Origin: Lachnospiraceae bacterium AC2031 | Lineage (GTDB): Bacteria; Bacillota; Clostridia; Lachnospirales; Lachnospiraceae | NCBI GenBank assembly: GCA_000687975.1 | Contig: JIAB01000001.1 | Coordinates: 310,001-374,000, forward strand | DNA length: 64,000 bases | Reading direction: 5' to 3' | Program-made: the position numbers and the translations under genes | The notes under the pieces: generated by a model | Database searches by the model: none | The model's input: only the letters and a program-made list of their open reading frames with translations | Told to the model about the DNA's origin: nothing | Part shown: positions 37,323 through 47,283 of the stretch, in pieces | Layout of the letters: each line of letters starts with the position of its first letter | Position numbering within the stretch: position 1 is the stretch's first letter

Positions 37323-39368
37323 TTACTCAGCATCCTCAGCTGGTGCATCTTCTGCAACTGCTGCAGCAAGAGCATCATCTACAGGAATTGTCTCAGCGAT
37401 ATCTTCGCTCTCAGGGATTACAACTTCATCCTCTTTCTCCTCAGCCTTTTCTTCAGCCTTTGGCTTTTCTGGAAGAAGTGCCTTCATTGAAAGACTAATC
37501 TTCTTGTCTTCAACCTTGATGTCAACAACCTTAGCCTCAATCTCCTGACCGCTCTTAAGAACGTCTGATGGCTTCTCAATACGATCCTGTGAAATCTGTG
37601 ATACATGAAGAAGTGCATCGATACCTGGCTCAAGAACAACAAATGCTCCAAAGTCTGTCATACGAGCAACCTTACCAGTTACTACTGTACCCTTAGCATA
37701 CTTCTCTTCAGCCTTAAGCCATGGATTCTCATCCTCGAACTTGCATGAAAGAGCAATCTTATCACCATTGATTTCCTTAACGAAGCATCTTACATGATCG
37801 CCAACATTGAAGATCTTCTTTGGCTTGTCAACTCTGCCCCATGACATCTCTGAGATGTGAAGCAGACCATCTGCAAGACCAAGATCAACGAATGCACCGA
37901 AGTCTGTGATATTCTTGATATCACCCTCAACAACCTGACCAACTTCAAGGCTTGAAAGAAGCTTCTCTGTATCAGCAGCCTTCTTCTCAACAAGAAGCTG
38001 CTTTCTGTTACCGATGAATCTCTTCTTGTGCATATCGCACTCTGTAAGTATGAACTCAAGTTCCTGACCTTCATACTTGTTAATGTCTCTCTCGAATCTA
38101 TCTGAAACAAGGCTGATAGGAATGAATACTCTACATTCCTTTACAAGAGCGATAAGTCCGCCCTTTCTTATCTCAATAACCTTTCCAGTAAGAACTGTCT
38201 TGTTCTCAAATGCTTCCTGAAGCTCTTTGTAAGCCTCATCAGCCATAATACTCTTGCATGAAAGAATAACATTTCCTTCTGAGTCCTTTGGTGAAAGAAC
38301 CATAACAGTAACAGGATCGTTCTCCTTAAATACTGTTGTAAGATCTACAGGCATGTTAGAATACTCATCTGCCTTGAGGATACCGTCAGCTTTGCAATGG
38401 ATATCTACTGCCATCTCATCTGGCTTTACCCATATTACTGAACCCTCAACAACCTGTCCTTTTCTAGGGTTAAATGAATTGCTCTCATCTAACCAATCTT
38501 CCATTGAATTCATCTCTGACATACTGTCTTGAACCTCCTTAATTATGTAATTCGGGGTAGATGCCCCTGCTGTAATACCTACCCTACTAGCGGATTCAAA
38601 AACAGTTAAATCCAAATCAACGAGTGTCTGTATATAGTAAGTATTGTTACACGCTTGTTTGCTTATTTCGTATAGCTTCTGAGTGTTGGAACTACTCTTT
38701 CCGCCGATGACTACCATCGCATCAACTGTGGATGCCAGCTTCTCGGCTTCTCTCTGCCTTTCCTCAGTCGCATTACATATAGTTTTGCAAACATTAACAT
38801 TATAATATCTATCTTTTAAAGTTTCAACTAATTCTTGAAATTTTTTTAGGCTGTATGTAGTCTGAGCTACAACTGTAATATTCGCATCGCCAAAATCTGG
38901 TAAAGCCTCAATATCCTCAGTACTATTAATGACATAAGGTGTTGAAACAGACCATCCTATGGTACCATCAACCTCTGCATGTCCAGGGTTTCCAATGATA
39001 AGAATCGTATCTCCAGCAACGGAGCGTTCAGAAACAATCTTGTGAATATTTTGAACAAAAGGACAAGTTGTATCTATAGCTTCAAGTCCAGCATTTTCAA
39101 TCCTGTCATAATCCGCCTTTGGTACACCATGAGATCTGATGATAACAGCCGAGCCTTCAGGAATCTCTTCAAGCTTATCCAGACTCTCCAGCTTGTATAC
39201 ACCCGAATCCTCCAGCTTCTTTATCACCTCTTCGTTATGGATTATTGGTCCATAGGTATAAAGTCTTCGACCTGTACCTTTAAACTCATCAGCCTTGGCA
39301 AATGCTGTATCTACTGCTCGCTTAACACCGAAGCAGAATCCAGCCTTCTCTGCAAGTATAACTTCCAT
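37323..39368 (-). CDS. ispH: IspH-S1 fusion: HMBPP reductase with ribosomal S1-type domains
   Basis: 681 residues, two modules. Residues 1-285 are IspH, the iron-sulphur enzyme of the MEP isoprenoid pathway; the three cluster cysteines are seen in AGFCFGVKRAV (about 12), DTTCPFVQNIH (about 98) and KTICNATEERQ (about 195). Residues 300-650 hold four S1 RNA-binding domains with typical cores such as ITDFGAFVDLGLADGLLHIS and MTDFGAFVVLEPGIDALLHV. An Ala/Glu-rich tail ends the protein. This fusion is known in Clostridia and is thought to supply S1-like function. Sixteen bp after cmk, the usual partner of rpsA. Confidence 0.96.
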   Translation of the reverse strand: MEVILAEKAGFCFGVKRAVDTAFAKADEFKGTGRRLYTYGPIIHNEEVIKKLEDSGVYKLESLDKLEEIPEGSAVIIRSHGVPKADYDRIENAGLEAIDTTCPFVQNIHKIVSERSVAGDTILIIGNPGHAEVDGTIGWSVSTPYVINSTEDIEALPDFGDANITVVAQTTYSLKKFQELVETLKDRYYNVNVCKTICNATEERQREAEKLASTVDAMVVIGGKSSSNTQKLYEISKQACNNTYYIQTLVDLDLTVFESASRVGITAGASTPNYIIKEVQDSMSEMNSMEDWLDESNSFNPRKGQVVEGSVIWVKPDEMAVDIHCKADGILKADEYSNMPVDLTTVFKENDPVTVMVLSPKDSEGNVILSCKSIMADEAYKELQEAFENKTVLTGKVIEIRKGGLIALVKECRVFIPISLVSDRFERDINKYEGQELEFILTECDMHKKRFIGNRKQLLVEKKAADTEKLLSSLEVGQVVEGDIKNITDFGAFVDLGLADGLLHISEMSWGRVDKPKKIFNVGDHVRCFVKEINGDKIALSCKFEDENPWLKAEEKYAKGTVVTGKVARMTDFGAFVVLEPGIDALLHVSQISQDRIEKPSDVLKSGQEIEAKVVDIKVEDKKISLSMKALLPEKPKAEEKAEEKEDEVVIPESEDIAETIPVDDALAAAVAEDAPAEDAE

Positions 39369-39384
39369 ATTACTCCATATATGT

Positions 39385-40041
39385 TTATTTATTTTTCGTA
39401 AGTTCTATGATCTTATCTACAACCTCAGCGATAGTCATATCTGAGCTATCAATAAGAACAGCATCCTCAGCTTGCTTAAGTGGTGCAATATCACGATTCA
39501 TATCCTGATAATCTCTTGTTTCAATACCCTTCTTGATTTCCTCAAGATCCGGATTTTCACCCTTCAGCTTCAGCTCATCAAAACGACGTTTAGCTCTAAC
39601 ATCAACAGATGCAGTAAGATAAATCTTTAATTCAGCATTTGGAAGGATGTTTGTACCGATATCACGACCATCCATTATAACATCATTCTTTGCTGCTATA
39701 CCTCTCTGAAGGTCAAGAAGCTTTTCTCTGACAGGAGCAAGCGCTGATGATGTTGAAGCCATATTTCCCACCTTCTCGCTTCTTATCTCTTCAGATACAT
39801 CCACAAGATCAAGGAAAACATGCTGAACATTATTCTCATATACAATATTAATATTGATATTTCCAAGAGCTCTCTTCAGCTCATCCTCATTGTAAATATC
39901 AACCTTATTATCCAGAAGATATAAAGCTATAGCTCGATACATAGCTCCTGTATCAACATAGACAAAGCCAAGTTCCTTAGCCGCAAGTCTTGCTATAGTA
40001 CTTTTTCCTGCACCAGCAGGTCCATCAATCGCTATATTCAT
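39385..40041 (-). CDS. cmk: Cytidylate kinase
   Basis: 218 residues. Phosphorylates (d)CMP. P-loop AIDGPAGAGKSTIARLAA (about 3-20), CMP site VDTGAMYRAIALYLL (about 30-44) and VIMDGRDIGTNILPNAELKIY (about 120-140). GGAGGGG lies five bases before ATG 40041. Gene order cmk-rpsA/ispH is conserved in many bacteria. Confidence 0.97.
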   Translation of the reverse strand: MNIAIDGPAGAGKSTIARLAAKELGFVYVDTGAMYRAIALYLLDNKVDIYNEDELKRALGNININIVYENNVQHVFLDLVDVSEEIRSEKVGNMASTSSALAPVREKLLDLQRGIAAKNDVIMDGRDIGTNILPNAELKIYLTASVDVRAKRRFDELKLKGENPDLEEIKKGIETRDYQDMNRDIAPLKQAEDAVLIDSSDMTIAEVVDKIIELTKNK

Positions 40042-40152
40042 AAACCCCTCCGTAAATCTTATAATTTCTCAACCTCTAGATTCTAACACAAAATGTACCA
40101 TTTTTGTAGTAGAAATAATCTATATATACTCATAATAACTCCATATACACAA

Positions 40153-40186
40153 AGAGAATCGCCACATAGATATTGTGACGATTCCG
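40153..40186 (-). terminator. Possible terminator after metF
   Basis: Stem gaatcgccaca / tgtgacgattc (40156-40166 with 40174-40184) with one mismatch; the minus strand then reads TCTCTTTGTG, a weak U tract. Confidence 0.5.
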
Positions 40187-40199
40187 CTTTACTCATGTC

Positions 40200-41060
40200 T
40201 TATACTATATTCTTAATCCCTTCACATATTTTTCTAGCCACAAACGGATTATTCATTGTATATAGATGTATTCCATCTATATCACTTACCAGGAGGTCTA
40301 TTATCTGACTGAGTGCATAAGACATGCCTGCATCAAAGAGCGCGTCCTTGTTATCCTCATACCTGTCTATGATCCTCTGGAATCTTTCCGGAAATGCAGC
40401 ATTACATAGTTTAACCATACGTTTTATCTGTGCCGCATTTATAACTGGCATAATACCTGGAATCACAGGAACATTGATATCTGCAATTCTGCAGCTCTCG
40501 ACAAAGTCATAAAATGTATCATTTGAAAAGAATAACTGAGAAAGAAGTAATTCCGCTCCCGCATCAACTTTGGATTTTAGACACTTAAGTTCACTAACCT
40601 TATCTTCCGACTCCGGATGACATTCAGGGTAGCATGCTCCCAACAGACAAAAGTCATACTTTTCCTTTAGATACTTGATAAGATCTGTTGAATGTTTAAA
40701 TGCATCCTTCTCCACTGCCTTCGGTGTCCTATCACCACGAAGCGCCAGGATATTCTCTATCCCTTCACCCTGCAGAACTCTGGCAAAGTTATCTATCTCA
40801 TCCTTGTCATAATGAAGACAGGTAAGATGGACAACAGGTTCCACTTTATATTCATTCTTTATCTTCTTAGCAAGTTCTATAGTTCTGTTAGAGTTAGCAC
40901 TGCCACCCGCTCCAAAGGTAACACTGATAAAATCAGGCTTTAGTTCACAAAGAACTGACAAGGTCTCATCAATGTTCTTAAGTTCATCATCCTTCTTAGG
41001 TGGGAATATCTCAAAGGACAGACTCTGTTTCTTCTTTTCGTAAATCTCTGAAATCTTCAT
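40200..41060 (-). CDS. metF: Methylenetetrahydrofolate reductase
   Basis: 286 residues, short bacterial form. Reduces 5,10-methylene- to 5-methyl-tetrahydrofolate, the methyl donor for MetE encoded directly upstream. Recognisable segments: SLSFEIFPPKKDDEL (about 13-27), FISVTFGAGGSANSNRT (about 45), HLTCLHYDKDEI (about 77), LALRGDRTP (about 104) and VPVIPGIMPVINAAQIKRM (about 195-213). Eighteen bp after metE, so the two form an operon that supplies and uses the methyl group. Confidence 0.95.
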   Translation of the reverse strand: MKISEIYEKKKQSLSFEIFPPKKDDELKNIDETLSVLCELKPDFISVTFGAGGSANSNRTIELAKKIKNEYKVEPVVHLTCLHYDKDEIDNFARVLQGEGIENILALRGDRTPKAVEKDAFKHSTDLIKYLKEKYDFCLLGACYPECHPESEDKVSELKCLKSKVDAGAELLLSQLFFSNDTFYDFVESCRIADINVPVIPGIMPVINAAQIKRMVKLCNAAFPERFQRIIDRYEDNKDALFDAGMSYALSQIIDLLVSDIDGIHLYTMNNPFVARKICEGIKNIV

Positions 41061-41078
41061 AATACTTCTTATACAACC

Positions 41079-43355
41079 TTAATTTACTTTTGCTCTAAGT
41101 TCCTTTGCCGCAGCAACAAGATTTATAAGACTGGCCTTAGTCTCTGTCTCTCCTCTTGTCTTGAGACCACAGTCAGGATTAACCCAAAGCTTCTTATCTT
41201 CTACACTATTTCTCATCTTATCCAGAGCTGTTACTATCTCTTCAACAGATGGTACTCTTGGACTATGGATATCATATACACCAGGACCAACCTCAGTCTT
41301 GAAGTTATTCTCCTTAAGAGAATCAAGAATCTGAAGGTCTGAACGTGAAGCTTCAAATGTTATTACATCAGCATCCATTGCATCGATGGCAGGAATGATA
41401 TCTGTAAACTCGCTATAGCACATATGTGTATGAATCTGAGTCTCAGGCTTAACTCCACTAGCTACAAGACGGAAAGCTGGTATTGCCCAGTCAAGGTATT
41501 CTGAATACCAGTCAGACTTTCTGAGTGGAAGCTTCTCTCTAAGAGCTGCTTCGTCAATCTGAATGATATCGATACCATTTGCCTCCAGATCAAGTACCTC
41601 ATCACGAATTGCAAGAGCTATCTGAAGTGTACTCTTCTTAAGAGATATATCCTCTCTAGGGAAGGACCAGTTAAGAATAGTAACAGGACCTGTAAGCATT
41701 CCCTTTACCGGCTTATCAGTACATGACTTAGCAAACTTTGACCACTTAACAGTGATTGACTCCTTACGAGATACATCACCCCAGATGATTGGTGGTTTAA
41801 CACATCTAGTACCATAAGACTGCACCCACGCCTTCTCTGTAAATACATATCCAGCAAGATGCTCTCCAAAGTACTCAACCATGTCGTTACGCTCAAACTC
41901 ACCATGTACGATTACATCGAGACCAATCTCCTCCTGAAGAGCTATACACTCAGCAATCTTCTTCTCATTGAACTCTTCATACTGTTCTTTAGTAATGAGT
42001 CCTTTTCTAAACTCCTGTCTGTTCTTTCTTACATCCGATGTCTGAGGGAAAGAACCGATAGTTGTAGTTGGGAATAAAGGAAGACCAAGTCTCTCCTTCT
42101 GAATCTTCTCTCTCTCCTCAAATACAGGAAGTCTTGTATAATCAGAATCCTTGATTTCGCTAACACGCTTCTGAACCGCTGCATCAACACTGTTAATTCT
42201 ATCAACGAAAAGAGCCTTATTCGCTTTAAGAACCTCTGAAGCAGCATCCTGAGAATCAAAGAGTGTAGCAATATCCTTAATCTCGCCAAGCTTCTCAGTA
42301 GCAAAAGCAAAATGCTTCTTATAATCCTCTGTAAGCTTTGTCTCACTATCAAGTGTATATGGAACATGAAGCAGTGAGCATGATGTATTAAGTACGATAT
42401 TATCCTTGTCCACTATCTCTTCAAGTTCTTTAAGAACACCAAGTGTCTTCTCATAGTTATTCTTCCAGATGTTCTTACCATTTACGAGACCAGCAAAAAG
42501 TAGCGTATCCTTAGGGAAGCCCTCTGTCTTTACAAGTTCATATGTCTTTCTTCCTTCAACAAAATCGAGACCAACTCCATCAAAGCCAAGACCTACCACA
42601 TCCTTATATGCATCTCTTATATCACCAAAGTATGTCTGAAGCAGAACCTTAACGCTGCCCTTATTAGCAAGAAGTGTCTTATAGATAGAAGTAAATAAAG
42701 CAATATCCTCTGCTGAAAGATCACGTACGAGATAAGGCTCATCGAACTCTACCCACTTTACACCGATATCATTTAACTTGTTTAAATAATCAGTATATGC
42801 AACCGTAAACTGATCAACAAAGTCAGCAAGTTTCTTATTACCTGTAAACTTAGCAAGCTTAAGGAATGTGAAAGGACCTACGATAGCAACCTTTGTTTCT
42901 ACACCGGCGTCATCAGCCTCGATAAACTCATTAAACACCTTAGAACCTACAAGCTTAACCTCTGTATCATCCTCAACCTCAGGAACGATATAGTGATAAT
43001 TAGTATTAAACCACTTCTTCATTGCAAGAGCCTTTACATTTCCCTTATCACCCTGGTAACCTCTCGCCATTGCAAAGAATGTCTCAAGCTCAGATACACC
43101 AAGAGCCTTATATCTTGCTGGAATCACATTAAAGAGTGCCGCTGTATCAAGCACATTGTCATAGAAAGAGAAATCATTTGAAGAGACAAATGTTATCTCA
43201 GCCTCTTTCTGAAGTCGAAGATTCTCTGAGCGAATCTCCTTTGCTACAGACTGAAGTTCAGCCTCTGTAATCTCGCCTCTAAAGAACTTCTCAGAAGCAA
43301 ACTTAAGTTCTCTATCTTTTCCGATTCTTGGAAAACCTATAACTGCTGTTTTCAT
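41079..43355 (-). CDS. metE: Cobalamin-independent methionine synthase
   Basis: 758 residues. Transfers the methyl group of 5-methyl-tetrahydrofolate (triglutamate) to homocysteine. Two related barrel domains; the zinc ligands are seen in the C-terminal half as HTHMCYSEF (His and Cys, about 645) and NPDCGLKTR (about 729), and the homocysteine/active region in [17 protein letters not shown] (about 430) and [16 protein letters not shown] (about 478). GGAGGAT precedes ATG 43355. The regulator gene is divergent, and three palindromic LysR-type sites lie between them. Confidence 0.97.
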   Translation of the reverse strand: MKTAVIGFPRIGKDRELKFASEKFFRGEITEAELQSVAKEIRSENLRLQKEAEITFVSSNDFSFYDNVLDTAALFNVIPARYKALGVSELETFFAMARGYQGDKGNVKALAMKKWFNTNYHYIVPEVEDDTEVKLVGSKVFNEFIEADDAGVETKVAIVGPFTFLKLAKFTGNKKLADFVDQFTVAYTDYLNKLNDIGVKWVEFDEPYLVRDLSAEDIALFTSIYKTLLANKGSVKVLLQTYFGDIRDAYKDVVGLGFDGVGLDFVEGRKTYELVKTEGFPKDTLLFAGLVNGKNIWKNNYEKTLGVLKELEEIVDKDNIVLNTSCSLLHVPYTLDSETKLTEDYKKHFAFATEKLGEIKDIATLFDSQDAASEVLKANKALFVDRINSVDAAVQKRVSEIKDSDYTRLPVFEEREKIQKERLGLPLFPTTTIGSFPQTSDVRKNRQEFRKGLITKEQYEEFNEKKIAECIALQEEIGLDVIVHGEFERNDMVEYFGEHLAGYVFTEKAWVQSYGTRCVKPPIIWGDVSRKESITVKWSKFAKSCTDKPVKGMLTGPVTILNWSFPREDISLKKSTLQIALAIRDEVLDLEANGIDIIQIDEAALREKLPLRKSDWYSEYLDWAIPAFRLVASGVKPETQIHTHMCYSEFTDIIPAIDAMDADVITFEASRSDLQILDSLKENNFKTEVGPGVYDIHSPRVPSVEEIVTALDKMRNSVEDKKLWVNPDCGLKTRGETETKASLINLVAAAKELRAKVN

Positions 43356-43388
43356 TTTTTATCCTCCACGTATTTTTGATTTGTTCCG

Positions 43389-43417
43389 AGTATAAACCGA
43401 CTTTTTAAATAGGTAAA
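43389..43417 (-). promoter_or_regulatory. Promoter of metE-metF
   Basis: On minus TTTACC (43412-43417), 17-base spacer, TATACT (43389-43394). The poor -35 is typical of a promoter that needs an activator. Confidence 0.65.
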
Positions 43418-43440
43418 ATATATAAAATAATTGTTTATCC

Positions 43441-43455
43441 ATAGATTTTTTCTAT
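43441..43455 (+). promoter_or_regulatory. LysR-type operator 1, upstream of metE -35
   Basis: Perfect inverted repeat ATAGA-N5-TCTAT, matching the T-N11-A form of LysR sites. Its centre is about 65 bp upstream of the expected metE transcription start, the classical LysR activation position. Confidence 0.6.
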
Positions 43456-43490
43456 ATTTTATGATATATTGACATCAGAATCTATTCTTT

Positions 43491-43528
43491 ATAGAAACAG
43501 TCTATGAATTGTTATAGATAAAAGCTAT
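43491..43528 (+). promoter_or_regulatory. LysR-type operators 2 and 3, upstream of the regulator
   Basis: ATAGA-aacag-TCTAT (43491-43505) and ATAGA-taaaa-gCTAT (43514-43528), the latter imperfect in one base, 23 bp apart. They lie close to a TTGACA (43469-43474) that could be the -35 of the regulator gene, so autorepression is likely. Confidence 0.55.
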
Positions 43529-43558
43529 AGGTGAGGCATCATTTACAAGGAGAACATT

Positions 43559-44458
43559 ATGACACTCAAACAACTCCAATACATTGTAACCGTATCGGAA
43601 ATCGGTAATATTACAGAGGCAGCAAAGAAGCTTTATATTGCTCAGCCTTCTCTCACATCATCAATCAGAGAATTAGAAAAAGAATTTGGAATAACAATAT
43701 TTAAACGTAAAAAAACAGGAATCGAGGTAACGAAAGAAGGCGACGAATTCCTCGGATATGCTAGACAGGTCCTGGAGCAGACTAATCTTATAAATGAAAG
43801 ATACAACGGAGCAGCAAAAGGAAAGAAGCACTTCTGTGTTTCATCCCAGCACTACTCCTTCGTAGTAGAGGCCTTCGTCAAACTTCTTAGAGAATATGGT
43901 GGAGACAAATATGAATTTCACATGAGAGAAACAGAAACATACGACATAATAAGCGACGTTGCCACACTTCGAAGCGAAGTTGGAATCCTTTATATAAATA
44001 AATTCAACGAAACCGTTATCACTAAAACCCTTAAAGATAACAACCTAACGTTCACCCCATTATTCAGAGCAAAGCCACATGTGTTTGTAGGAAAAGACTC
44101 ACCACTGGCATCAAAGAAAAGTATATCACTTAAAGATTTAAAACCTTACCCTCGTCTTTCATATGAACAGGGAAGCCATAACTCTTTCTTCTTTTCAGAG
44201 GAGATTCTCAGTACTCTGGACTGCGACAAAGAACTTATCGTAAGAGACCGAGCAACCCTTTTCAATCTACTTATCGGTATGGACGGATATACAATCTGTA
44301 GCGGTGTGATCAACGAAGCATTAAATGGACCGAACATCGTAGCAAGACCTCTAAAGATTGATGACTACATGGAGATAGGTTACATCCTGCCATCCTCAGT
44401 CATAAAATCTAAACTCACTACAGCATATATTGATATATTAAAAAGTCTTACAGCTTAA
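43559..44458 (+). CDS. LysR family transcriptional regulator of the metE locus
   Basis: 299 residues. N-terminal winged helix-turn-helix TLKQLQYIVTVSEIGNITEA (about 2-21), then AKKLYIAQPSLTSSIRELEK (about 22-41), is followed by the periplasmic-binding-like effector domain (about 90-295). Divergent from metE-metF with palindromic sites between, so it very probably controls that operon, as MetR/CysB-like family members do elsewhere. The effector (homocysteine, O-acetylserine or another) cannot be read from the sequence. ATG 43559 follows AAGGAG about six bases upstream. Confidence 0.9.
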   Translation: MTLKQLQYIVTVSEIGNITEAAKKLYIAQPSLTSSIRELEKEFGITIFKRKKTGIEVTKEGDEFLGYARQVLEQTNLINERYNGAAKGKKHFCVSSQHYSFVVEAFVKLLREYGGDKYEFHMRETETYDIISDVATLRSEVGILYINKFNETVITKTLKDNNLTFTPLFRAKPHVFVGKDSPLASKKSISLKDLKPYPRLSYEQGSHNSFFFSEEILSTLDCDKELIVRDRATLFNLLIGMDGYTICSGVINEALNGPNIVARPLKIDDYMEIGYILPSSVIKSKLTTAYIDILKSLTA

Positions 44459-44466
44459 CAGAAAAC

Positions 44467-44493
44467 GAGACAGACGGTTTAACCATCTGTCTC
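44467..44493. terminator. Bidirectional terminator between lysR and the surface protein
   Basis: gagacagacgg / ccatctgtctc with one mismatch and a five-base loop, between two converging genes (lysR on plus and the sortase-anchored gene on minus). Confidence 0.7.
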
Positions 44494-44526
44494 GATAATT
44501 ATTTAACTATGATTAATCCATAGGGA

Positions 44527-45933
44527 TTATTTATTCTTCTTTAATACAGCCTTACGTACAAATACACATACGATTCCAGCAAGCGATGCAAGCATAACAA
44601 CTATCGCGATCACAAGTGGTGCCGAATCACCAGTTCCAGGAGATTTTGTATTTTGAGCTTTTTTAGCCTCCTTCTGTGGAGCCTGTGTTGCAGCTTCTGT
44701 AGGCTGTTCAACCTTTGTTTCCTTAGGAGCCTCAGTGGTAGCCTGTGTTGTTGCTTCTGTTGTAGCCTGTGTTGTCGCTTCTGTTGTAGCCTGTGTTGTT
44801 GCTTCTGTTGCCTGTTCAACCTTAGTAAACTTAGCATAAAGAGTTACATCTGCATCTGCAGTATCAGGTATTGATGTAACCTTGTTAGTAAGCTCAGCCT
44901 CTCCATACCAGCCATCAAACTTGTAACCAGCCTTAGTTGCATCAGCAAAGCTCTTAACTCCTGCACCGTACTCATATTCAGCAGGATTACTGTCGCTATT
45001 CTTTCCTCCGTCAAGATTATAAGTAATCTTAAACTTCTTAGGAACAGAATTAAATGAAGCAGTATATGTAGCATCTGCTGTTACATCTGTTATCGCCGGA
45101 GACCAATCTTTGAATGTATAATCAAACCCATTATCACTAGCTTTCGTTGGAGTATCAGCTGGTTTAATTATATCAGCAGCTTTGGTTCCATAATTATAAC
45201 TAATACTCTCAACTGTTTTACCATTATTATCTACAACAGATATAGTGTTGCCAGCTTCATCTACAAACTTAACTGTATAACTATTGATTGTTTTATCATA
45301 CTGCGCAGTATAAACGATTGGAGAATTCTGTTTTGTATCTGGAACATCAGAAAACTGTGGTGACCAGTTACCATTAAACTTGTATGTATAATCACTCTCA
45401 ATTATATCAGGAACATTAGCCGCTAATGGAGCTGTTTTTTCCACATCAGATGCTGGTATGTATTGACCACCATTTCCTGAAAACTTAAAACTCTTAGATT
45501 TAAGAACGTTATTATTCTTATCTACATAATTTACAATATTATAATATTTATTATAATAGTCATTACCATCTAAATAAAACGAAGAAATACCAGAATATGG
45601 ATCAGGATCAACATGCCAATCATCAAACTGATTAGATACAGTAATTTTATACAGATTATCAGTCGAATCCAATGTTGCATTTACTGAAGTGGATCCATTT
45701 ACAGTATTATAAGTAATTTCAAAACCAGAATCATAATATAATACAGTTCCTTTAGGAATTGTACTATACGCCCCTAAATCTGTAACTCTAATCATATTAG
45801 AATCAGCGGCATTCGCAGGAGAAAACCTTTGAAAAGCAAAAACAAACATTAAAAACAAAACAGGAAGAAGAATTAAAAATGTAATCCTTCTGTTTCGATA
45901 AGTATGATTATTTGTGTTTTCATTTCTTGCCAT
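44527..45933 (-). CDS. Sortase-anchored surface protein with InlB-type repeats and Thr-rich stalk
   Basis: 468 residues. A basic start and hydrophobic segment (FLILLPVLFLMFVFAFQ) form a signal peptide ending near residue 42. At least two beta-repeat domains of the InlB/Listeria-Bacteroides kind are seen (VKFVDEAGNTISVV...FKDWSPAITDVTADATYTAS; ITYNLDGGKN...GYKFDGWYGEAE, about 210-370). A threonine-rich stalk, (ATTQATTE)n, spans about 372-405, followed by the sorting signal SPGTGD, a hydrophobic span and a KAVLKKNK tail. The stalk resembles O-glycosylated linkers. The start overlaps the upstream membrane-protein gene by 14 bp. Confidence 0.88.
   Translation of the reverse strand: MARNENTNNHTYRNRRITFLILLPVLFLMFVFAFQRFSPANAADSNMIRVTDLGAYSTIPKGTVLYYDSGFEITYNTVNGSTSVNATLDSTDNLYKITVSNQFDDWHVDPDPYSGISSFYLDGNDYYNKYYNIVNYVDKNNNVLKSKSFKFSGNGGQYIPASDVEKTAPLAANVPDIIESDYTYKFNGNWSPQFSDVPDTKQNSPIVYTAQYDKTINSYTVKFVDEAGNTISVVDNNGKTVESISYNYGTKAADIIKPADTPTKASDNGFDYTFKDWSPAITDVTADATYTASFNSVPKKFKITYNLDGGKNSDSNPAEYEYGAGVKSFADATKAGYKFDGWYGEAELTNKVTSIPDTADADVTLYAKFTKVEQATEATTQATTEATTQATTEATTQATTEAPKETKVEQPTEAATQAPQKEAKKAQNTKSPGTGDSAPLVIAIVVMLASLAGIVCVFVRKAVLKKNK
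44738..44809 (-). repeat. 24-bp tandem repeat encoding ATTQATTE
   Basis: Three successive copies of gtagcctgtgttgttgcttc plus tgtt (the second differs by one base) encode the stalk. Copy number may vary between strains. Confidence 0.85.
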
Positions 45934-47242
45934 CTTTTACCCCATCCTTTGAATTATTTAACAATCTATCACTCAACCCTGGTAATGCAATCTCATCCAT
46001 AACAAGCACAAAACCAAGTATAGAAATCATCTGTGCTCGATATGTAAAAAAATGATGTAAAAAAGAATGATTATGCATCACAACGTATCTTAAATACGGC
46101 AAGATACATATAAAAATATACAACGATAGCAGCCCTTTGTCAAAACCTGTTCCACGATATACAAAAACTATATAAAGAAGGACTGCTAGTATAATAAAAC
46201 CTACTATCAAACCTGCCCATCCAAACTCTAGCGGAAACAGACAGCTTATATTACTCTTTAATGATATTCTAATATATTCTGGTAGCGAGGGCTGAATATC
46301 TCCCATGTACGCTCCACCTACACGAGTACTTATCTGACTAGTAATCCCAGGAATAACATTTTTCTGCAAAACTATTGCAGCCAGAACCCATTTCAGCCCC
46401 CACATAAACGAATACCCCATTCCCCAGAGTATTATACGAGAAAATACCACTTTATATTTGGGAGTTTTATCAAGCCAGATAAGAATTAGTAACGGAACAA
46501 ACAAAGTGATAAGTTCAGTAGTCAAGAAATCAAAATAACTTGTTATCATACCGAACACTAAGAACAATACGGTAATTCTTTCACTACTCCATTTATCATA
46601 TACTGTTAGGAGCAATACGAGAAACAAAAGCATTACCAAAAAGCACCAAGTAAACTCTAAAGATAACGGAACAAACCATGCAGACACAATGATAAGGCTA
46701 AAGATAAGACCAAATATCGGAACATAAGCTTTCTTCTTATACATAAGCACAACTGCTATACTTAGTAGCAAAAGAAGAATAACCGCATTAAATATATATA
46801 TACCTTTGATATCCAAAAACAAAAGAAGTGGTTTTACTATAATAGCCGAGCCATGCCAGTATCTAAGATACTCTTTATTTGGCTCTAGCGACTGAGTAAC
46901 CGCAGCATAAAGAGCTTCATTCTCCATACCATGATCATCGCTAAAATATGCTGTTTCCATCATAGATTTTAAAGGATGGTTCGAATCAAGCTGCCAAATA
47001 ATACCAAGAAGAATCGAATCTGCATATCGATCCTGCTTACTGCTATCTTTTCCCTTAATTATATAATCATAAGCTATATTTTGATCATATAAATATTCTG
47101 CAGATTTAAGCATATTCTTTCTTATAGAGCTTCTTGGGATAAGCGTTACAAGGAATAATAGACCAAAGCACACAAATGCCGTAACAACGAATACAAGAAC
47201 ATATTTAAGAATCGAAGAAAGAACACTATGTTTCTTATCCAT
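45920..47242 (-). CDS. Multi-pass membrane protein, possible GT-C type glycosyltransferase
   Basis: 440 residues. One N-terminal span (about 12-35), a large outside loop (about 40-125) containing DRYADSILLG and RYWHGSAIIVKPLL, then nine or so spans and a late motif MHNHSFLHHFFTYR (about 392). A first span, large acidic external loop and following multiple spans is the layout of GT-C lipid-linked sugar transferases, but I recognise no definitive family motif. Forty-one bp after a polyprenyl-phosphate-type glycosyltransferase and overlapping the gene for a sortase-anchored protein, so a role in that protein's modification or in wall glycan assembly is the leading inference. Confidence 0.6.
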   Translation of the reverse strand: MDKKHSVLSSILKYVLVFVVTAFVCFGLLFLVTLIPRSSIRKNMLKSAEYLYDQNIAYDYIIKGKDSSKQDRYADSILLGIIWQLDSNHPLKSMMETAYFSDDHGMENEALYAAVTQSLEPNKEYLRYWHGSAIIVKPLLLFLDIKGIYIFNAVILLLLLSIAVVLMYKKKAYVPIFGLIFSLIIVSAWFVPLSLEFTWCFLVMLLFLVLLLTVYDKWSSERITVLFLVFGMITSYFDFLTTELITLFVPLLILIWLDKTPKYKVVFSRIILWGMGYSFMWGLKWVLAAIVLQKNVIPGITSQISTRVGGAYMGDIQPSLPEYIRISLKSNISCLFPLEFGWAGLIVGFIILAVLLYIVFVYRGTGFDKGLLSLYIFICILPYLRYVVMHNHSFLHHFFTYRAQMISILGFVLVMDEIALPGLSDRLLNNSKDGVKDGKK

Positions 47243-47283
47243 TGATATCTCCAGAAAAAATATTTATAGTTTCATCTCAGAAG

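Noticed and set aside
43356-43558. SAM riboswitch or other leader upstream of metE
   Set aside because: The leader from the predicted start to the ATG is only about 30 bases and no riboswitch core is seen; the LysR sites explain regulation.
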